A stretch of 61,756 nucleotides of DNA from CAYLJJ01 sp964384025 (GTDB lineage Bacteria > Myxococcota_A > Bradymonadia > UBA7976 > UBA1532). The stretch is from positions 1 through 61,756 of the forward strand of contig CAYLJJ010000025.1 in assembly GCA_964384025.1 (NCBI GenBank). Reading direction: 5' to 3'. The translations under genes were made by a program, and so were the position numbers. This document shows, one piece after another, positions 36,313 to 45,343 of the stretch. The stretch's first letter is position 1. The number at the start of each line of letters is the position of its first letter. The notes below the pieces were generated by a model. That model saw only the letters and a program-made list of their open reading frames with translations, made no database searches and was not told the DNA's origin.

Positions 36313-36917
36313 CAGAACTCCACCTCCTTGTTTCGATAGGTAGACACCGTCATCTTCACCTGTCGCAGGACCTGACGATCACTGGAGAGTGTGCTGATGC
36401 TCAATTTTGTGATCTTGATGGGTTGTGGACGGCTCTCTAAAGCAGCGATGAACTTAGAGAGGTTCTCCAAACCGATCCGCCGGATGGTGACTGTTTGGCT
36501 CTCCTCTAAGAGATCGATGACTTTACGCTTCTTTGCACCATCCCTCTTCTTCATACGCCTGTGTTTCTCTGTAAGCCAGCGCTTACCCTCTCTAAAATCC
36601 TCGATGGTGATCCCCAGTTTGTTGCCCTCGCGCTCCATCAATTGCACAAGCTTGATCTTGTTGGTATCCAGCTTCTTCTTATGAGCATCGAGTTTGGCTT
36701 TGTTTAGGAGATAGCTGTCTTTATGAAGCATCACCTGTTCTAAGCTCTCTTTTACCTGTTGATTGCGCGCCTCCAACTCAGAGATCTGAGCACCGACGAT
36801 CATCCAGACAATAACCACTGCGGTGATAAAGACCGCGCCCAGCAAGCCACCCACCATGAGTTTTTCACGGCCTGAGAGGCGATCAAAGGCATCGAATAGC
36901 GCTGTTCCCTTGGCCAT
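36312..36917 (-). CDS. gspM: Type II secretion protein GspM
   Basis: 201 residues. A short cytoplasmic N-terminus (AKGTALFDAFDRLSGREK) and one transmembrane helix (about 21-43) precede a periplasmic ferredoxin-like domain with coiled-coil character. That is the GspM/PilO layout, though sequence conservation in this family is low, so the call relies partly on position between gspL and gspN. GspM stabilises GspL and links the cytoplasmic ATPase to the pseudopilus assembly. It is 9 bp downstream of gspL. Confidence 0.78.
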   Translation of the reverse strand: MAKGTALFDAFDRLSGREKLMVGGLLGAVFITAVVIVWMIVGAQISELEARNQQVKESLEQVMLHKDSYLLNKAKLDAHKKKLDTNKIKLVQLMEREGNKLGITIEDFREGKRWLTEKHRRMKKRDGAKKRKVIDLLEESQTVTIRRIGLENLSKFIAALESRPQPIKITKLSISTLSSDRQVLRQVKMTVSTYRNKEVEF

Positions 36918-36926
36918 TTGCTCTCC

Positions 36927-38513
36927 TCAGCCGCAGGTCGAGCTGGCTTTAAGTCGAAACTTGGTCCGATCATCAACGGACTTTTCAACCCGCTCTTTGC
37001 TGATCCGACTGAAGCATTTTGTAGAACGGATGGCATCAACCAGACGCTCTACATCTCCACCTGATTTGGTTTTTCCTCTAAGGTTCAACACTTTACGTTC
37101 CAAATCCATTTCAAATTGGTCGAACTCAACTTCTAGGTTATAATCGATTTGTTCTGATAGTTCAGCCAGGATATTAAAGGCGCTCTTTTCAGGAATGCTC
37201 GCCGCTGTATGCTCTTTGCCACCAGAAACGACGGTGTTATATAGCATCTCAACATCGTCAGTCTCATATCCTAATATAGGTTCACTAAGGATTAAAACCC
37301 TTTGGTTTAGACTCTGATATTCCGCTTCCAAAACGCGTTTCTTCGAAACAGCCACCATTGCACCAAGAATTAAGATGATCACCATGGAGAAGGCTAGACT
37401 GATCAGCCGTCCTCGCATAAATCCAAAATCACCCGTATAGATATATTCTCCCTTACGGAAGTTTATCTGGCTCTGATGAGCAGGGTGAAAGGCGCGTAGA
37501 GAAAGGGCCAACGCCTTAGGTATATAGGGTCTGAGGCGGTCCGACTCTCCAGCTAGGCGATTAAAGCCATTCTTGAGAGGGTCAAGCAGCTGTACGGGTA
37601 GAGTCAGGGACTCCTGCAGACCTTCACAGAGGCCCTCAAGCTGACTGCCCCCGCCGGTCAGATAGAGGCGCTCTATCGGCTTAGCCCCTTCAAGCTCGTG
37701 CGCAGCGAGGGTCCTGCGCAGCTCTCTGAGGATGCCTGTCATCCCCTCATAACAAGCCCGTAAGATCAGCTCTTGGCGTTGCTCTTCAGATCGGAAAGGA
37801 GGGAGCCCAAAACGACCCTCGCTCAGCTTGCCCTGCTCCGCCTGCTCCATCTCGACCTGAAAAACCCCAGCCAGGGCTCGGGTCAGCTCAGCCCCACCTC
37901 CAGCGATATCTCGTACAGAGACAGGTTGTCCCCCTGCAAAGAGGACCAACTCGCTGTGATGGTGGCCGATGTCCAGGATGGCGACAGCCTGAGTCTCATC
38001 TTCAAGGAGGTGATCGTAGAGGTTAAAGAAGGAGAGGGCACCGATGGAAAGGACCTTAGGATCGATCCCCTCAGCGTTGAGCGCCTCCAGCAGCTCCTTG
38101 AGGATCACCTCCTTTACAAAGGAGACCAGGAGGGTGACGCCGCCATCTTCCCGCTTCTGGATGATCTGGTAATCCCAGACAACATCCTCTACATCAAAGG
38201 GAATCACCTCATCGAGTTGGAAGGGAAGGACCGCCTCCAGCTTCTTACGCTGAGAGAAGGGGAACTCTAAGCTGACTGTAGAGACCAGGCCCGCAGGGAT
38301 CGCGGCCATGAGGGTCTCACCCAAGAGGCCCCGCCGCGTCAACAGGAGCTGAGCAGCTTTAGCCATCTCTTCAAAGCTGGCGCGAGCCTGGATGGGCGCC
38401 TCAACCGGCTCGCTGCCAAAGCCCACCAACTCGAACTTGCGAAAGGTGGTGACCAGCTCACAGACCTTGACAGTGTGAGTCCCCAGATCCAATCCGACGA
38501 TCTTGGTCGCCAT
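36927..38513 (-). CDS. gspL: Type II secretion protein GspL, PilM-like
   Basis: 528 residues from the ATG at 38513, which overlaps the gspK stop; a TTG one codon upstream is less likely. The N-terminal about 350 residues are an actin-like fold of PilM/GspL type, opening with KIVGLDLGTHTVKVCELV and containing AVAILDIGHHHSEL and LTGGGSQLEG. A transmembrane helix (about 375-395) and a PilN-like periplasmic region follow. It couples the GspE ATPase to GspM. In this lineage PilM- and PilN-like modules are fused in one protein. The C-terminal region (37000-37450) is relatively AT-rich. Confidence 0.85.
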   Translation of the reverse strand: MATKIVGLDLGTHTVKVCELVTTFRKFELVGFGSEPVEAPIQARASFEEMAKAAQLLLTRRGLLGETLMAAIPAGLVSTVSLEFPFSQRKKLEAVLPFQLDEVIPFDVEDVVWDYQIIQKREDGGVTLLVSFVKEVILKELLEALNAEGIDPKVLSIGALSFFNLYDHLLEDETQAVAILDIGHHHSELVLFAGGQPVSVRDIAGGGAELTRALAGVFQVEMEQAEQGKLSEGRFGLPPFRSEEQRQELILRACYEGMTGILRELRRTLAAHELEGAKPIERLYLTGGGSQLEGLCEGLQESLTLPVQLLDPLKNGFNRLAGESDRLRPYIPKALALSLRAFHPAHQSQINFRKGEYIYTGDFGFMRGRLISLAFSMVIILILGAMVAVSKKRVLEAEYQSLNQRVLILSEPILGYETDDVEMLYNTVVSGGKEHTAASIPEKSAFNILAELSEQIDYNLEVEFDQFEMDLERKVLNLRGKTKSGGDVERLVDAIRSTKCFSRISKERVEKSVDDRTKFRLKASSTCG

Positions 38514-39856
38514 CAATCCTCCCGGTAATACAGGGTGCGCACGATGACCCCGTCTCGCTTGAGTATGGCAAAGAGAGAGCGGGTCATATTTCCCACACGA
38601 GCCTTCACTCGAAGGCGATAGATGTTGTTCTGGGTGCCTACGCTGCGCTGTACTCCAGCCCAGTCGATGCCCAGGCCAGCAAGCATCATCTGATAAATGT
38701 TGAGATCCATGCCATAGCGCATGGCAACCTGCTGAGGATCAAAGAGCTGAGAGTTGCCAAAGAAGCTCTGCCCCATATATTTCTCCAAGGCTGCCAAAGG
38801 ATCCTGAGCATCACGAACAAAGTGTTGAGGCTGCTTATAGGGCTTGGAGAGGGCATATTGTAGCAGACTGGACTTCATGTTGCGGACATCGATGATCATC
38901 TGGGCATAACGCCGAAAGATATCCTCTGCCAGTTGAGGCGTGTCCGACTCCTGACCACAGGCGCTCATCTCTAAGAGCTGAAAGTTGGCCGATTGGGCTT
39001 GTAACAGGGCGGCGATGACATCCACATTGGCTTTATTGACGTTCACCTTGTTCATCGAGTGGACGCTCACCTTGTCGCGAATAAAAGCGAAGAGGCGATC
39101 ATCGATGCCGCGCACCAAGCGCAGCTCCTCAATGCTGTCAAAGGGGGCATCTTTGCTGCGATAGCGCTGCTCTCCCTCCTTGAGGTAGGAGTCCTCCCCC
39201 TCTCCGGTGCCCTCAGCCAGCTGCCAAGTGTTGGGGTCGATATAGATGCGGTTGTCGTCAGTATCCATCCAGTCGATGATGTTGCCGATCACCTCAGCTC
39301 GCGTATAGCGGTGTCCATCTGCCTGCTCCTTCTCAAAGACCTCAGCCACCAGGGGATCGCAGAAGAGGGAGCGGAGTTGACGCACTGAGGTTCGGCGAGT
39401 AGCGCAGTTGTGGTTGCCCCGCTTACCGCAGTGGAGCCCGGCGATACTCAGAAAGGATTCCTCAGGGATCAGCTCCATCGACTCGATCTCTCCCTTCCCG
39501 AGACCAACCCCCTCAACCCCCTCCAGCTCGATCGAGAGCCCCCCCACCGGCAGATCGATACGACCCTGGATGAAGATCCCCAACAGCAGATTACAGAGAC
39601 GCTCCAGATCCATCTTGTTTTGAAGGGTGCCCAAGGGACCCCAGGATTTGGGATCCAGGCAGGAACGGGTCATCACCAGGGCGGTGTCCCCCAAGGTGCT
39701 GGCGCGAATATCATCCCGAACATTAACCCCAGCGCTGAGATGCATGTGGGTGTTGGTGGAGAAGTCCACTAGGATGATCGCCATCATCGCCACGAAGCTC
39801 ACCACCATCAAAAGTGCGACGCCCCCCTGCCCGCCTCTTTGGCTGCGCTGCTTCAT
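38513..39856 (-). CDS. gspK: Type II secretion minor pseudopilin GspK
   Basis: 447 residues. A short basic leader (KQRSQRGGQG) precedes the hydrophobic helix GVALLMVVSFVAMMAIILVDF. It lacks the usual Glu at +5, as expected for GspK, which caps the pseudopilus tip. The large soluble domain contains several conserved Asp/Glu positions (NIIDWMDTDDNRI) and a helix-hairpin-helix-like segment (VNKANVDVIAALL). It overlaps gspJ by 4 bp at its start and gspL at its end. It forms the tip complex with GspI and GspJ. Confidence 0.87.
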   Translation of the reverse strand: MKQRSQRGGQGGVALLMVVSFVAMMAIILVDFSTNTHMHLSAGVNVRDDIRASTLGDTALVMTRSCLDPKSWGPLGTLQNKMDLERLCNLLLGIFIQGRIDLPVGGLSIELEGVEGVGLGKGEIESMELIPEESFLSIAGLHCGKRGNHNCATRRTSVRQLRSLFCDPLVAEVFEKEQADGHRYTRAEVIGNIIDWMDTDDNRIYIDPNTWQLAEGTGEGEDSYLKEGEQRYRSKDAPFDSIEELRLVRGIDDRLFAFIRDKVSVHSMNKVNVNKANVDVIAALLQAQSANFQLLEMSACGQESDTPQLAEDIFRRYAQMIIDVRNMKSSLLQYALSKPYKQPQHFVRDAQDPLAALEKYMGQSFFGNSQLFDPQQVAMRYGMDLNIYQMMLAGLGIDWAGVQRSVGTQNNIYRLRVKARVGNMTRSLFAILKRDGVIVRTLYYRED

Positions 39857-40611
39857 CGCTTCCCCCGGTTGTTGGCTCTCTTCTCAATCTCCCTCTGCTG
39901 CTTGCGCTGCTTCCCTGCGTGGGTCTTGGGGCGCACAAAGGATTCCAGGATGTTGATCGGGCGGCGTATCTTGGGGCCTGCTTGGCTCACAAAACGGATG
40001 GGCTTACCCACCTGTGATTCTAGCTCCAGGGTGATACGCACTCGCGCAGGCAGGAGATCATTCTCGTCGCTGTCCCAACTTCGCTGCCAAGCATCATCTC
40101 CAATCTCTTTAGCGTCATCCCAATACTCCAGTTTGAACTCCTTGACCCCTTCAACGAGGGGCCAGATGGTCCCTCCACGCTCAGGACGATCATCCAAGCG
40201 GCGACTCTCTCGGCGGTAGAGAGTCTTGCCATCGTACTCTTTGGAGTGCCCCGACTTGAGGAAGTAAGCCACCTCCGCTTGATCCGACTCCCGCGATCCC
40301 GCGTGGAGGCGCAGGTGAGCGGTGGTGGCGAAGTAGAGCTCATCATCCTCACCCAGAAAGCGGGTGAGGATGGCAGGATCCTCTTCACGAAGCTCTTCAG
40401 GGGTCTTGGCAAGGAGCAGGCCCATACGCAGCTCGCGGGTGATGCGGCTCATCACCTGCCGCCCCTCATGATAGCGATCATTGATCAGGCTCACCCGCCG
40501 CTTGGTCTCCATGGAGAGCGAGAGGGAGCGCAGCAGCGCGACCCCCACGGTCACCAAGAGGATCAGGGCGATCATCACCTCGATCAGCGTAAAGCCTCGA
40601 GCCCTCCTCAT
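39853..40611 (-). CDS. gspJ: Type II secretion minor pseudopilin GspJ
   Basis: 252 residues. The prepilin cleavage site ARG then FTLIEVMIALILLVTVGVALL, with Glu at +5, is clear. The soluble domain has the GspJ-like segment YFLKSGHSKEYDGKTLYRRE and WPLVEGVKEFKLEYWD. The C-terminus ends in a basic stretch rich in Arg, Lys and Gln. It overlaps gspI and gspK by 4 bp. It forms the pseudopilus tip with GspI and GspK. Confidence 0.88.
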   Translation of the reverse strand: MRRARGFTLIEVMIALILLVTVGVALLRSLSLSMETKRRVSLINDRYHEGRQVMSRITRELRMGLLLAKTPEELREEDPAILTRFLGEDDELYFATTAHLRLHAGSRESDQAEVAYFLKSGHSKEYDGKTLYRRESRRLDDRPERGGTIWPLVEGVKEFKLEYWDDAKEIGDDAWQRSWDSDENDLLPARVRITLELESQVGKPIRFVSQAGPKIRRPINILESFVRPKTHAGKQRKQQREIEKRANNRGKR

Positions 40612-41270
40612 CTCTTCTTCCCGCCCATCAAGCCGGAGAGATCCAGCTTTCCAGGATCAAGGTCGGGAGCCTCAGCAGCGTCTCCATCAGCAGGGGGAGG
40701 AGCATCTGAAGGATCGGCACCCAGGGCGGTGACAAAGCGCTCCAAGACAAGGCGGCGCTCCCGCACCATATCGGTCCAGGTCACCTCCAACTGCACTTTG
40801 CGGATCTGCTCCTCAAGCTGCTCTAAGAACATCGGGATCGCCCCCACTGCCATACCGATCTGACCGGCGATCATCCCCCCCATCCCAGCACCTCCTCCAG
40901 GATCTCCAGCCATCTCAGGCCCCATTCCAAAGCCGGAGAGGAGCTGCATAAAGCGCTCGGTGATCGCATCCGAGGCTCCATCCTGCATCTCCAACTTATA
41001 GGCACATACCTTCCACTTGAAACGGCGAAAGCCCTCGTCTCTAAAGTCCCCCTCCTCACAATTGTCCAGGCTGTCCATGCTGTCCTTGAGCAGCTTGTGC
41101 TCGATATCCAGCATCTTACCCTGAGCCAGAAAGGCCGCCTGAGAGCTTCGATTGGAGTAGTCACTCATCTGGATCGAGATCCCCTCATGCCCCAGGAGGG
41201 CGGTGAGGGCAAAGACCAGGATCGCCATGGCGATCATCACCTCGAGGAGGGTAAAGGCGCGAGCCTTCAT
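40608..41270 (-). CDS. gspI: Type II secretion minor pseudopilin GspI
   Basis: 220 residues with the prepilin start MKARAFTLLEVMIAMAILVFALTALLG. The cleavage position has Ala before Phe, an accepted variant of the usual Gly. The soluble domain includes a Cys near KWKVCAYKLEMQDG. A Gly/Met-rich segment (about 125-140) and an Asp/Ala/Pro-rich C-terminal tail (about 185-212) are lineage-specific additions; canonical GspI is nearer 130 residues. It overlaps gspH and gspJ by 4 bp. Confidence 0.85.
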   Translation of the reverse strand: MKARAFTLLEVMIAMAILVFALTALLGHEGISIQMSDYSNRSSQAAFLAQGKMLDIEHKLLKDSMDSLDNCEEGDFRDEGFRRFKWKVCAYKLEMQDGASDAITERFMQLLSGFGMGPEMAGDPGGGAGMGGMIAGQIGMAVGAIPMFLEQLEEQIRKVQLEVTWTDMVRERRLVLERFVTALGADPSDAPPPADGDAAEAPDLDPGKLDLSGLMGGKKR

Positions 41271-41917
41271 GGAGATTCCTCCTCGATCTGATCTGGCTCG
41301 CCAAAGTCTCGGTCAGGATCGACCTTGCCATATTTGCGGCGCACCCGCCCAGTGAGAGGGCTGAGCTGGAGGGTGTAGTAGCTGTTATCGTTGTCGGTGG
41401 TGTAGATGATGGCGGGCTCTACAAAGCCGTTGGGGAAGAAATGGATATAGGCTCGACCGCTCTGGAAGATATCATCCTGGCCGGAGGTGTGGACCCCATC
41501 AACGCCGATCCCCTTCTCCATCTTGACGCGCTTGATCACCCCATCCTCCTGGAGCGTTTTGCGGATGTTGCGCTTGCCCTCCTCCTCATCATCCCTCTCC
41601 TCAGGTTCCTCCTCCTCTCCCTCCTGTCGCTTCTCTTGAGCCAGGAAGATAGGCTCCTCTGAGGCCTCAACCCAGTAGCTGTCAGAGTCGATGTCGATCA
41701 CCATGCGCATATAGAGGCCGTGAGAAACAGCCCGGTTGTAGGTGAAGCGTAGGGCCGCCGAGAGACGGTTGGTCTGGGTGCGCAGCTGAGTGCTGGACAT
41801 ATCGGAGATGCTGGAGACACTGATCCCCATCATCATCACCAAGACGCCGATGACGATCATCAACTCCAGGAGAGTGAAGCCTGCGGTGTCTCGCCGTGCT
41901 CTATGGGGAGGAGGCAT
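41267..41917 (-). CDS. gspH: Type II secretion minor pseudopilin GspH
   Basis: 216 residues. The leader ends in TAG then FTLLELMIVIGVLVMMMGISVSSI, a normal prepilin site. The soluble domain carries an acidic insertion (about 98-115, EEEEPEERDDEEEGK) that sits between beta strands. GspH usually forms the base of the tip complex. It starts 28 bp after gspG and overlaps gspI by 4 bp. The assignment as GspH and not another minor pseudopilin rests on the order G-H-I-J-K. Confidence 0.85.
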   Translation of the reverse strand: MPPPHRARRDTAGFTLLELMIVIGVLVMMMGISVSSISDMSSTQLRTQTNRLSAALRFTYNRAVSHGLYMRMVIDIDSDSYWVEASEEPIFLAQEKRQEGEEEEPEERDDEEEGKRNIRKTLQEDGVIKRVKMEKGIGVDGVHTSGQDDIFQSGRAYIHFFPNGFVEPAIIYTTDNDNSYYTLQLSPLTGRVRRKYGKVDPDRDFGEPDQIEEESP

Positions 41918-41945
41918 CTTGGGGTTCCTTTGCAGGAGGAGGCTC

Positions 41946-42374
41946 CTACTTCTTTCTCACATCATCTTTGGTACCCTCTTGGCCATCGGGACCCTTAGAG
42001 ACCACCTCAAAGGGAGCGCCCCCCTTACGAGCGGGGTTGAAGTACATAAACTCAGCACCCCAGGCATCCTTGGGGACGCTCTTCTCAGTGAGAAAGGGCT
42101 TGCCTCCATCAGGGGGGCTGACCAGGGCCCGCAGCCCCTCTCCCTGGCTGGGGAATTCGCCATAGGAGACGCTGTACATATGGATCGCTTTCTCAATATC
42201 ACCCGCCTTGATGCGGGTGGTGTTGATCTTGGCGCGCTCAAACTGACCCATCACGCCGACCACGATCACCGAGGCCAGCATCCCTAAGATGGCGATGACG
42301 ATCATGATCTCCAGCAGGGTCATGCCTCTCTGGTTGAGGCGGCTGAGCTGTCGTCTTGAACTCTTGATGGCCAT
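41946..42374 (-). CDS. gspG: Major pseudopilin GspG
   Basis: 142 residues from the ATG at 42374, chosen because AAAGGAG sits 6 bases before it; an upstream ATG at 42401 would overlap gspF. The cleavage site is QRG then MTLLEIMIVIAILGMLASVI. Beyond the helix the classical GspG features are seen: FERAKINTTRIKAGDIEKAIHMY, YGEFPSQGEGLRALV and the calcium-loop region near the C-terminus (SKGPDGQEGTKDD). The first cleaved residue is Met instead of Phe. It is the main structural subunit of the pseudopilus. Confidence 0.93.
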   Translation of the reverse strand: MAIKSSRRQLSRLNQRGMTLLEIMIVIAILGMLASVIVVGVMGQFERAKINTTRIKAGDIEKAIHMYSVSYGEFPSQGEGLRALVSPPDGGKPFLTEKSVPKDAWGAEFMYFNPARKGGAPFEVVSKGPDGQEGTKDDVRKK

Positions 42375-42384
42375 GATTTCTCCT

Positions 42385-43611
42385 TTATTGAACAAACTCA
42401 TTGAGCTGTAAGATGGGCATCAAGACCGCCATAACGATGATGGCGATGGTGATACCCATCCCGACGATCATGATGGGCTCTAAGAGGGTGGTGAGCCCGG
42501 CGATGCGGGCCTCTACCTGAGCTTCATAGGCTTCAGCCACCACCGTCAGCATCTCTTCCATGGCGCCTGAGCGCTCTCCGATGGCCACCATATGAACCAC
42601 GATGGGAGGAAAGTGCCCGCTGCGCTTCAGTGGATCTGCGAGGCTGGCGCCCTCTTTGACCGCCTTACGCGCTTCATCAATGACAGCGGTCAGGGTGAGG
42701 TTCTCTAGCACGTTCTTGGTGATATCCAGGGCGGTGAGCAGGGGCACTCCAGAGCGCAGCAGGGTGGCGAGAGTCTTAGTAAAACGCGCTACACCGATCA
42801 TCAAGCTGAGGCTACCGAAGATAGGAAAAGAGAGGCGGTAGCGATCCCACTTCTGATGTCCCTTCTCAGTCACTTTCCATTTGCGGAAGCTGACCACGCT
42901 GATGGTGAAGAGAAGGAGGCTCAGCCACCAGTAATCTCGAAGCATATGGCTGAAGCCGATGAGCATCTGAGTGATAAAGGGCAGCTCTTGACCTGAGTCT
43001 TCAAAGATTTGGGTGATTTGAGGGATCACAAAGACAAACATCCCGATCAGGATCAGGCCTCCCAGGCCCACCATGATCACGGGATACATCATCGCCCCTT
43101 TGATCTTCTGGGTCAGCTTCACCGAAGCTTCGCTGAACTCAGCCAAGCGCAAGAGTACCTGATCTAGAGTCCCTGAAGCCTCTCCAGCCCGCACCATATT
43201 GCCGAAGATGGGGCTGAACACCTTGGGATGCTGCGCGAGGGCTGCCGCTAAGCTGGTGCCCTCGCTTACATCCTGTCGGATCTTAGCCAAGATCTTACGC
43301 AGTTTGGGCTTCTCTACCTGATCAACACAGGCCCCCAAAGACTCCACCAGGGGGATCCCTGCTTTGGAGAGGGTGGCGAGTTGGCGGGTGAAGACAGAGA
43401 TATCTGTCGGGCTGATGCGCTCAAAATATTGGGCGATATCAACCTCAGTGGCCAAGAGAGACTGCCCCTTCTGGCTGCCCTTGCCCACGCGGGTGAGAAA
43501 GATCCCTTCCTTTTTGAGGAGTTGCCGTAGAGCCTTCTCATTCTCAGCCTCTCGGACTCCACTGACCTCCTTACCCGCCTTGTTCAGGCCTTTATAGTCG
43601 TAAACAGCCAA
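42385..43611 (-). CDS. gspF: Type II secretion inner-membrane platform protein GspF
   Basis: 408 residues from the TTG at 43611, chosen because GGAG overlaps the gspE stop seven bases upstream and because the resulting AVYDYKGLNKAGKEVSG is the canonical GspF N-terminus. Two T2SF domains (about 70-190 and 275-395) and three transmembrane helices (about 170-190, 220-240, 375-400) are present. The motif GxxxGxxL-like GEASGTLDQVLLRL and the second-copy GERSGAMEEML are seen. It anchors the GspE ATPase and the pseudopilus base. Confidence 0.93.
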   Translation of the reverse strand: MAVYDYKGLNKAGKEVSGVREAENEKALRQLLKKEGIFLTRVGKGSQKGQSLLATEVDIAQYFERISPTDISVFTRQLATLSKAGIPLVESLGACVDQVEKPKLRKILAKIRQDVSEGTSLAAALAQHPKVFSPIFGNMVRAGEASGTLDQVLLRLAEFSEASVKLTQKIKGAMMYPVIMVGLGGLILIGMFVFVIPQITQIFEDSGQELPFITQMLIGFSHMLRDYWWLSLLLFTISVVSFRKWKVTEKGHQKWDRYRLSFPIFGSLSLMIGVARFTKTLATLLRSGVPLLTALDITKNVLENLTLTAVIDEARKAVKEGASLADPLKRSGHFPPIVVHMVAIGERSGAMEEMLTVVAEAYEAQVEARIAGLTTLLEPIMIVGMGITIAIIVMAVLMPILQLNEFVQ

Positions 43612-43615
43612 AGAC

Positions 43616-45343
43616 TCACTCCAGGTCCAGCATGTCATCCTGGGTTACGCGAAGGACCTCAGAGATTGCGGTCTCCCCACGCATCACCTTGCGCGCGCCA
43701 TCATCCCTGAGAGTCAGCATCCCCTTCTCTTTAATGGCGACCTTCTTGATCTGATTGCTGCCTACGTTCTGCATGATCAGCTCGCGGATATCATCATCCA
43801 CGAGGAGCAACTCATAGATCCCTGTTCGGCCCATAAAGCCGGTGTCCAGACACTCCTGACAGCCCTTGCCTCGAAAGACATAGCCGGGAGTGACCTCTGT
43901 AAAACGAGCCCGAGAGTAGCCCAACTGGCTCAGCTCAACTTCGGTGGGGACTACCTGCTCTCGACAGTGAGGACAGAGCGTACGTACCAGGCGCTGGGCG
44001 AGAATACCGATGACCGAGGAGGAGATCAGGAAGGGCTCTACGCCCATGTCGATCAAGCGGTTAACCGCGCTGGCGGCGTCATTGGTGTGAAGGGTGCTGA
44101 AGACCAAGTGGCCGGTGAGCGAAGCCTGGATGGCGATCTCAGCGGTCTCCTGGTCACGAATCTCACCGATCATCACCACATCAGGATCCTGCCTGAGGAT
44201 CGCTCGGAGCCCCGCAGCGAAGGTCAGCCCCACTTTGGTGTTTACCTGGATCTGACCGATGCCCCCCAGCTGGTACTCCACCGGATCTTCTACGGTGATG
44301 ATGTTGCGGGTGGGGCTGTTGATCTTGGCGAGGCTGGCATAGAGACTGGTGGTCTTACCTGAACCTGTGGGTCCTGTGACCAGAATGATGCCATAGGAGG
44401 CGGTGATCAGCTCATTGACATGCTCTAGGACTTGAGCACCCATACCGATATGGCTCAAGTCTTGAAGCACCGCGCTCTTATCCAAGAGACGCATAACGAT
44501 ACGCTCACCATGGCTGGTGGGCACAGTAGAGAGACGAATATCGATATCTTTCCCCGCCACCTTGATCTTGATGCGCCCATCTTGGGGAATACGCTTCTCA
44601 GCGATATCCAGGCCCGCCATAACCTTGATGCGGCTGGTGATTGAAGCATGGAAGCGCTTGGGAGGCTGGATGATCTCATAGAGCACCCCATCTACTCGAA
44701 AGCGTACAGCGATATGCCGCTCAAAGGGCTCAATATGGATGTCGCTGGCGCGCTCCTTAACCGACTGAGAGAGGATGGAGTTGACCAGCCGGATGATGGG
44801 AGCCTCATCATCGGCGTCGATGATGTCAAACTCGATATCACCGATGCCCTCATCGACAGAGACCACCTGTTCATCGGCGATATCATCTAGGACCTTGTCA
44901 GAGGCTGCGCGGCGATCGAAGACCTTGTTGATCGCGTCCAGGAGGCTCAGCTCCGCTACCACCACCGGCTCCACCGGCTCTGAGAACATCATGCTCACAG
45001 CGTCGAGGGGATCGAGGTTGAGAGGATCAGCGATGCCGACCTGAACCCGCCCGCTCTTACGACAGAGGGGGAGGACCATATGAGCGCGAGCGTAGCTGAC
45101 CTGCATCTCCAAGGTCAGATCGACCTCGATCGACTCAATATCCAGCTCTTTAAGGAAGCGCATACCCAGAAACTCAGCGCTCAGCGAGCGGACCTGCTGG
45201 AGGTTGACCCGCTTCATATGGATGAGGGCCTCGGTCAGACGCAGCCCCCGCTCTTCAGCGACCTCCTCCGCCTCGCTGAGATCTTCGGGGCGCAGCTCCT
45301 CCCGCTCCAAGAGAGTCTCTAAGATGCGACGATCAAAGCTCAT
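43616..45343 (-). CDS. gspE: Type II secretion ATPase GspE
   Basis: 575 residues, with the PulE/GspE domain order: an N-terminal GspE-N/T2SSE_N domain (about 1-150), then the ATPase core. Walker A is GPTGSGKTTSLYA and Walker B lies in QDPDVVMIGEIRDQETAEIA. The Asp-box region is TVEDPVEY and the His box includes FSTLHTNDAA. A C-terminal zinc site is formed by two CxxC motifs (CPHC and CQEC). It overlaps gspD by 4 bp. It drives pseudopilus assembly from the cytoplasm through GspL and GspF. Confidence 0.95.
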   Translation of the reverse strand: MSFDRRILETLLEREELRPEDLSEAEEVAEERGLRLTEALIHMKRVNLQQVRSLSAEFLGMRFLKELDIESIEVDLTLEMQVSYARAHMVLPLCRKSGRVQVGIADPLNLDPLDAVSMMFSEPVEPVVVAELSLLDAINKVFDRRAASDKVLDDIADEQVVSVDEGIGDIEFDIIDADDEAPIIRLVNSILSQSVKERASDIHIEPFERHIAVRFRVDGVLYEIIQPPKRFHASITSRIKVMAGLDIAEKRIPQDGRIKIKVAGKDIDIRLSTVPTSHGERIVMRLLDKSAVLQDLSHIGMGAQVLEHVNELITASYGIILVTGPTGSGKTTSLYASLAKINSPTRNIITVEDPVEYQLGGIGQIQVNTKVGLTFAAGLRAILRQDPDVVMIGEIRDQETAEIAIQASLTGHLVFSTLHTNDAASAVNRLIDMGVEPFLISSSVIGILAQRLVRTLCPHCREQVVPTEVELSQLGYSRARFTEVTPGYVFRGKGCQECLDTGFMGRTGIYELLLVDDDIRELIMQNVGSNQIKKVAIKEKGMLTLRDDGARKVMRGETAISEVLRVTQDDMLDLE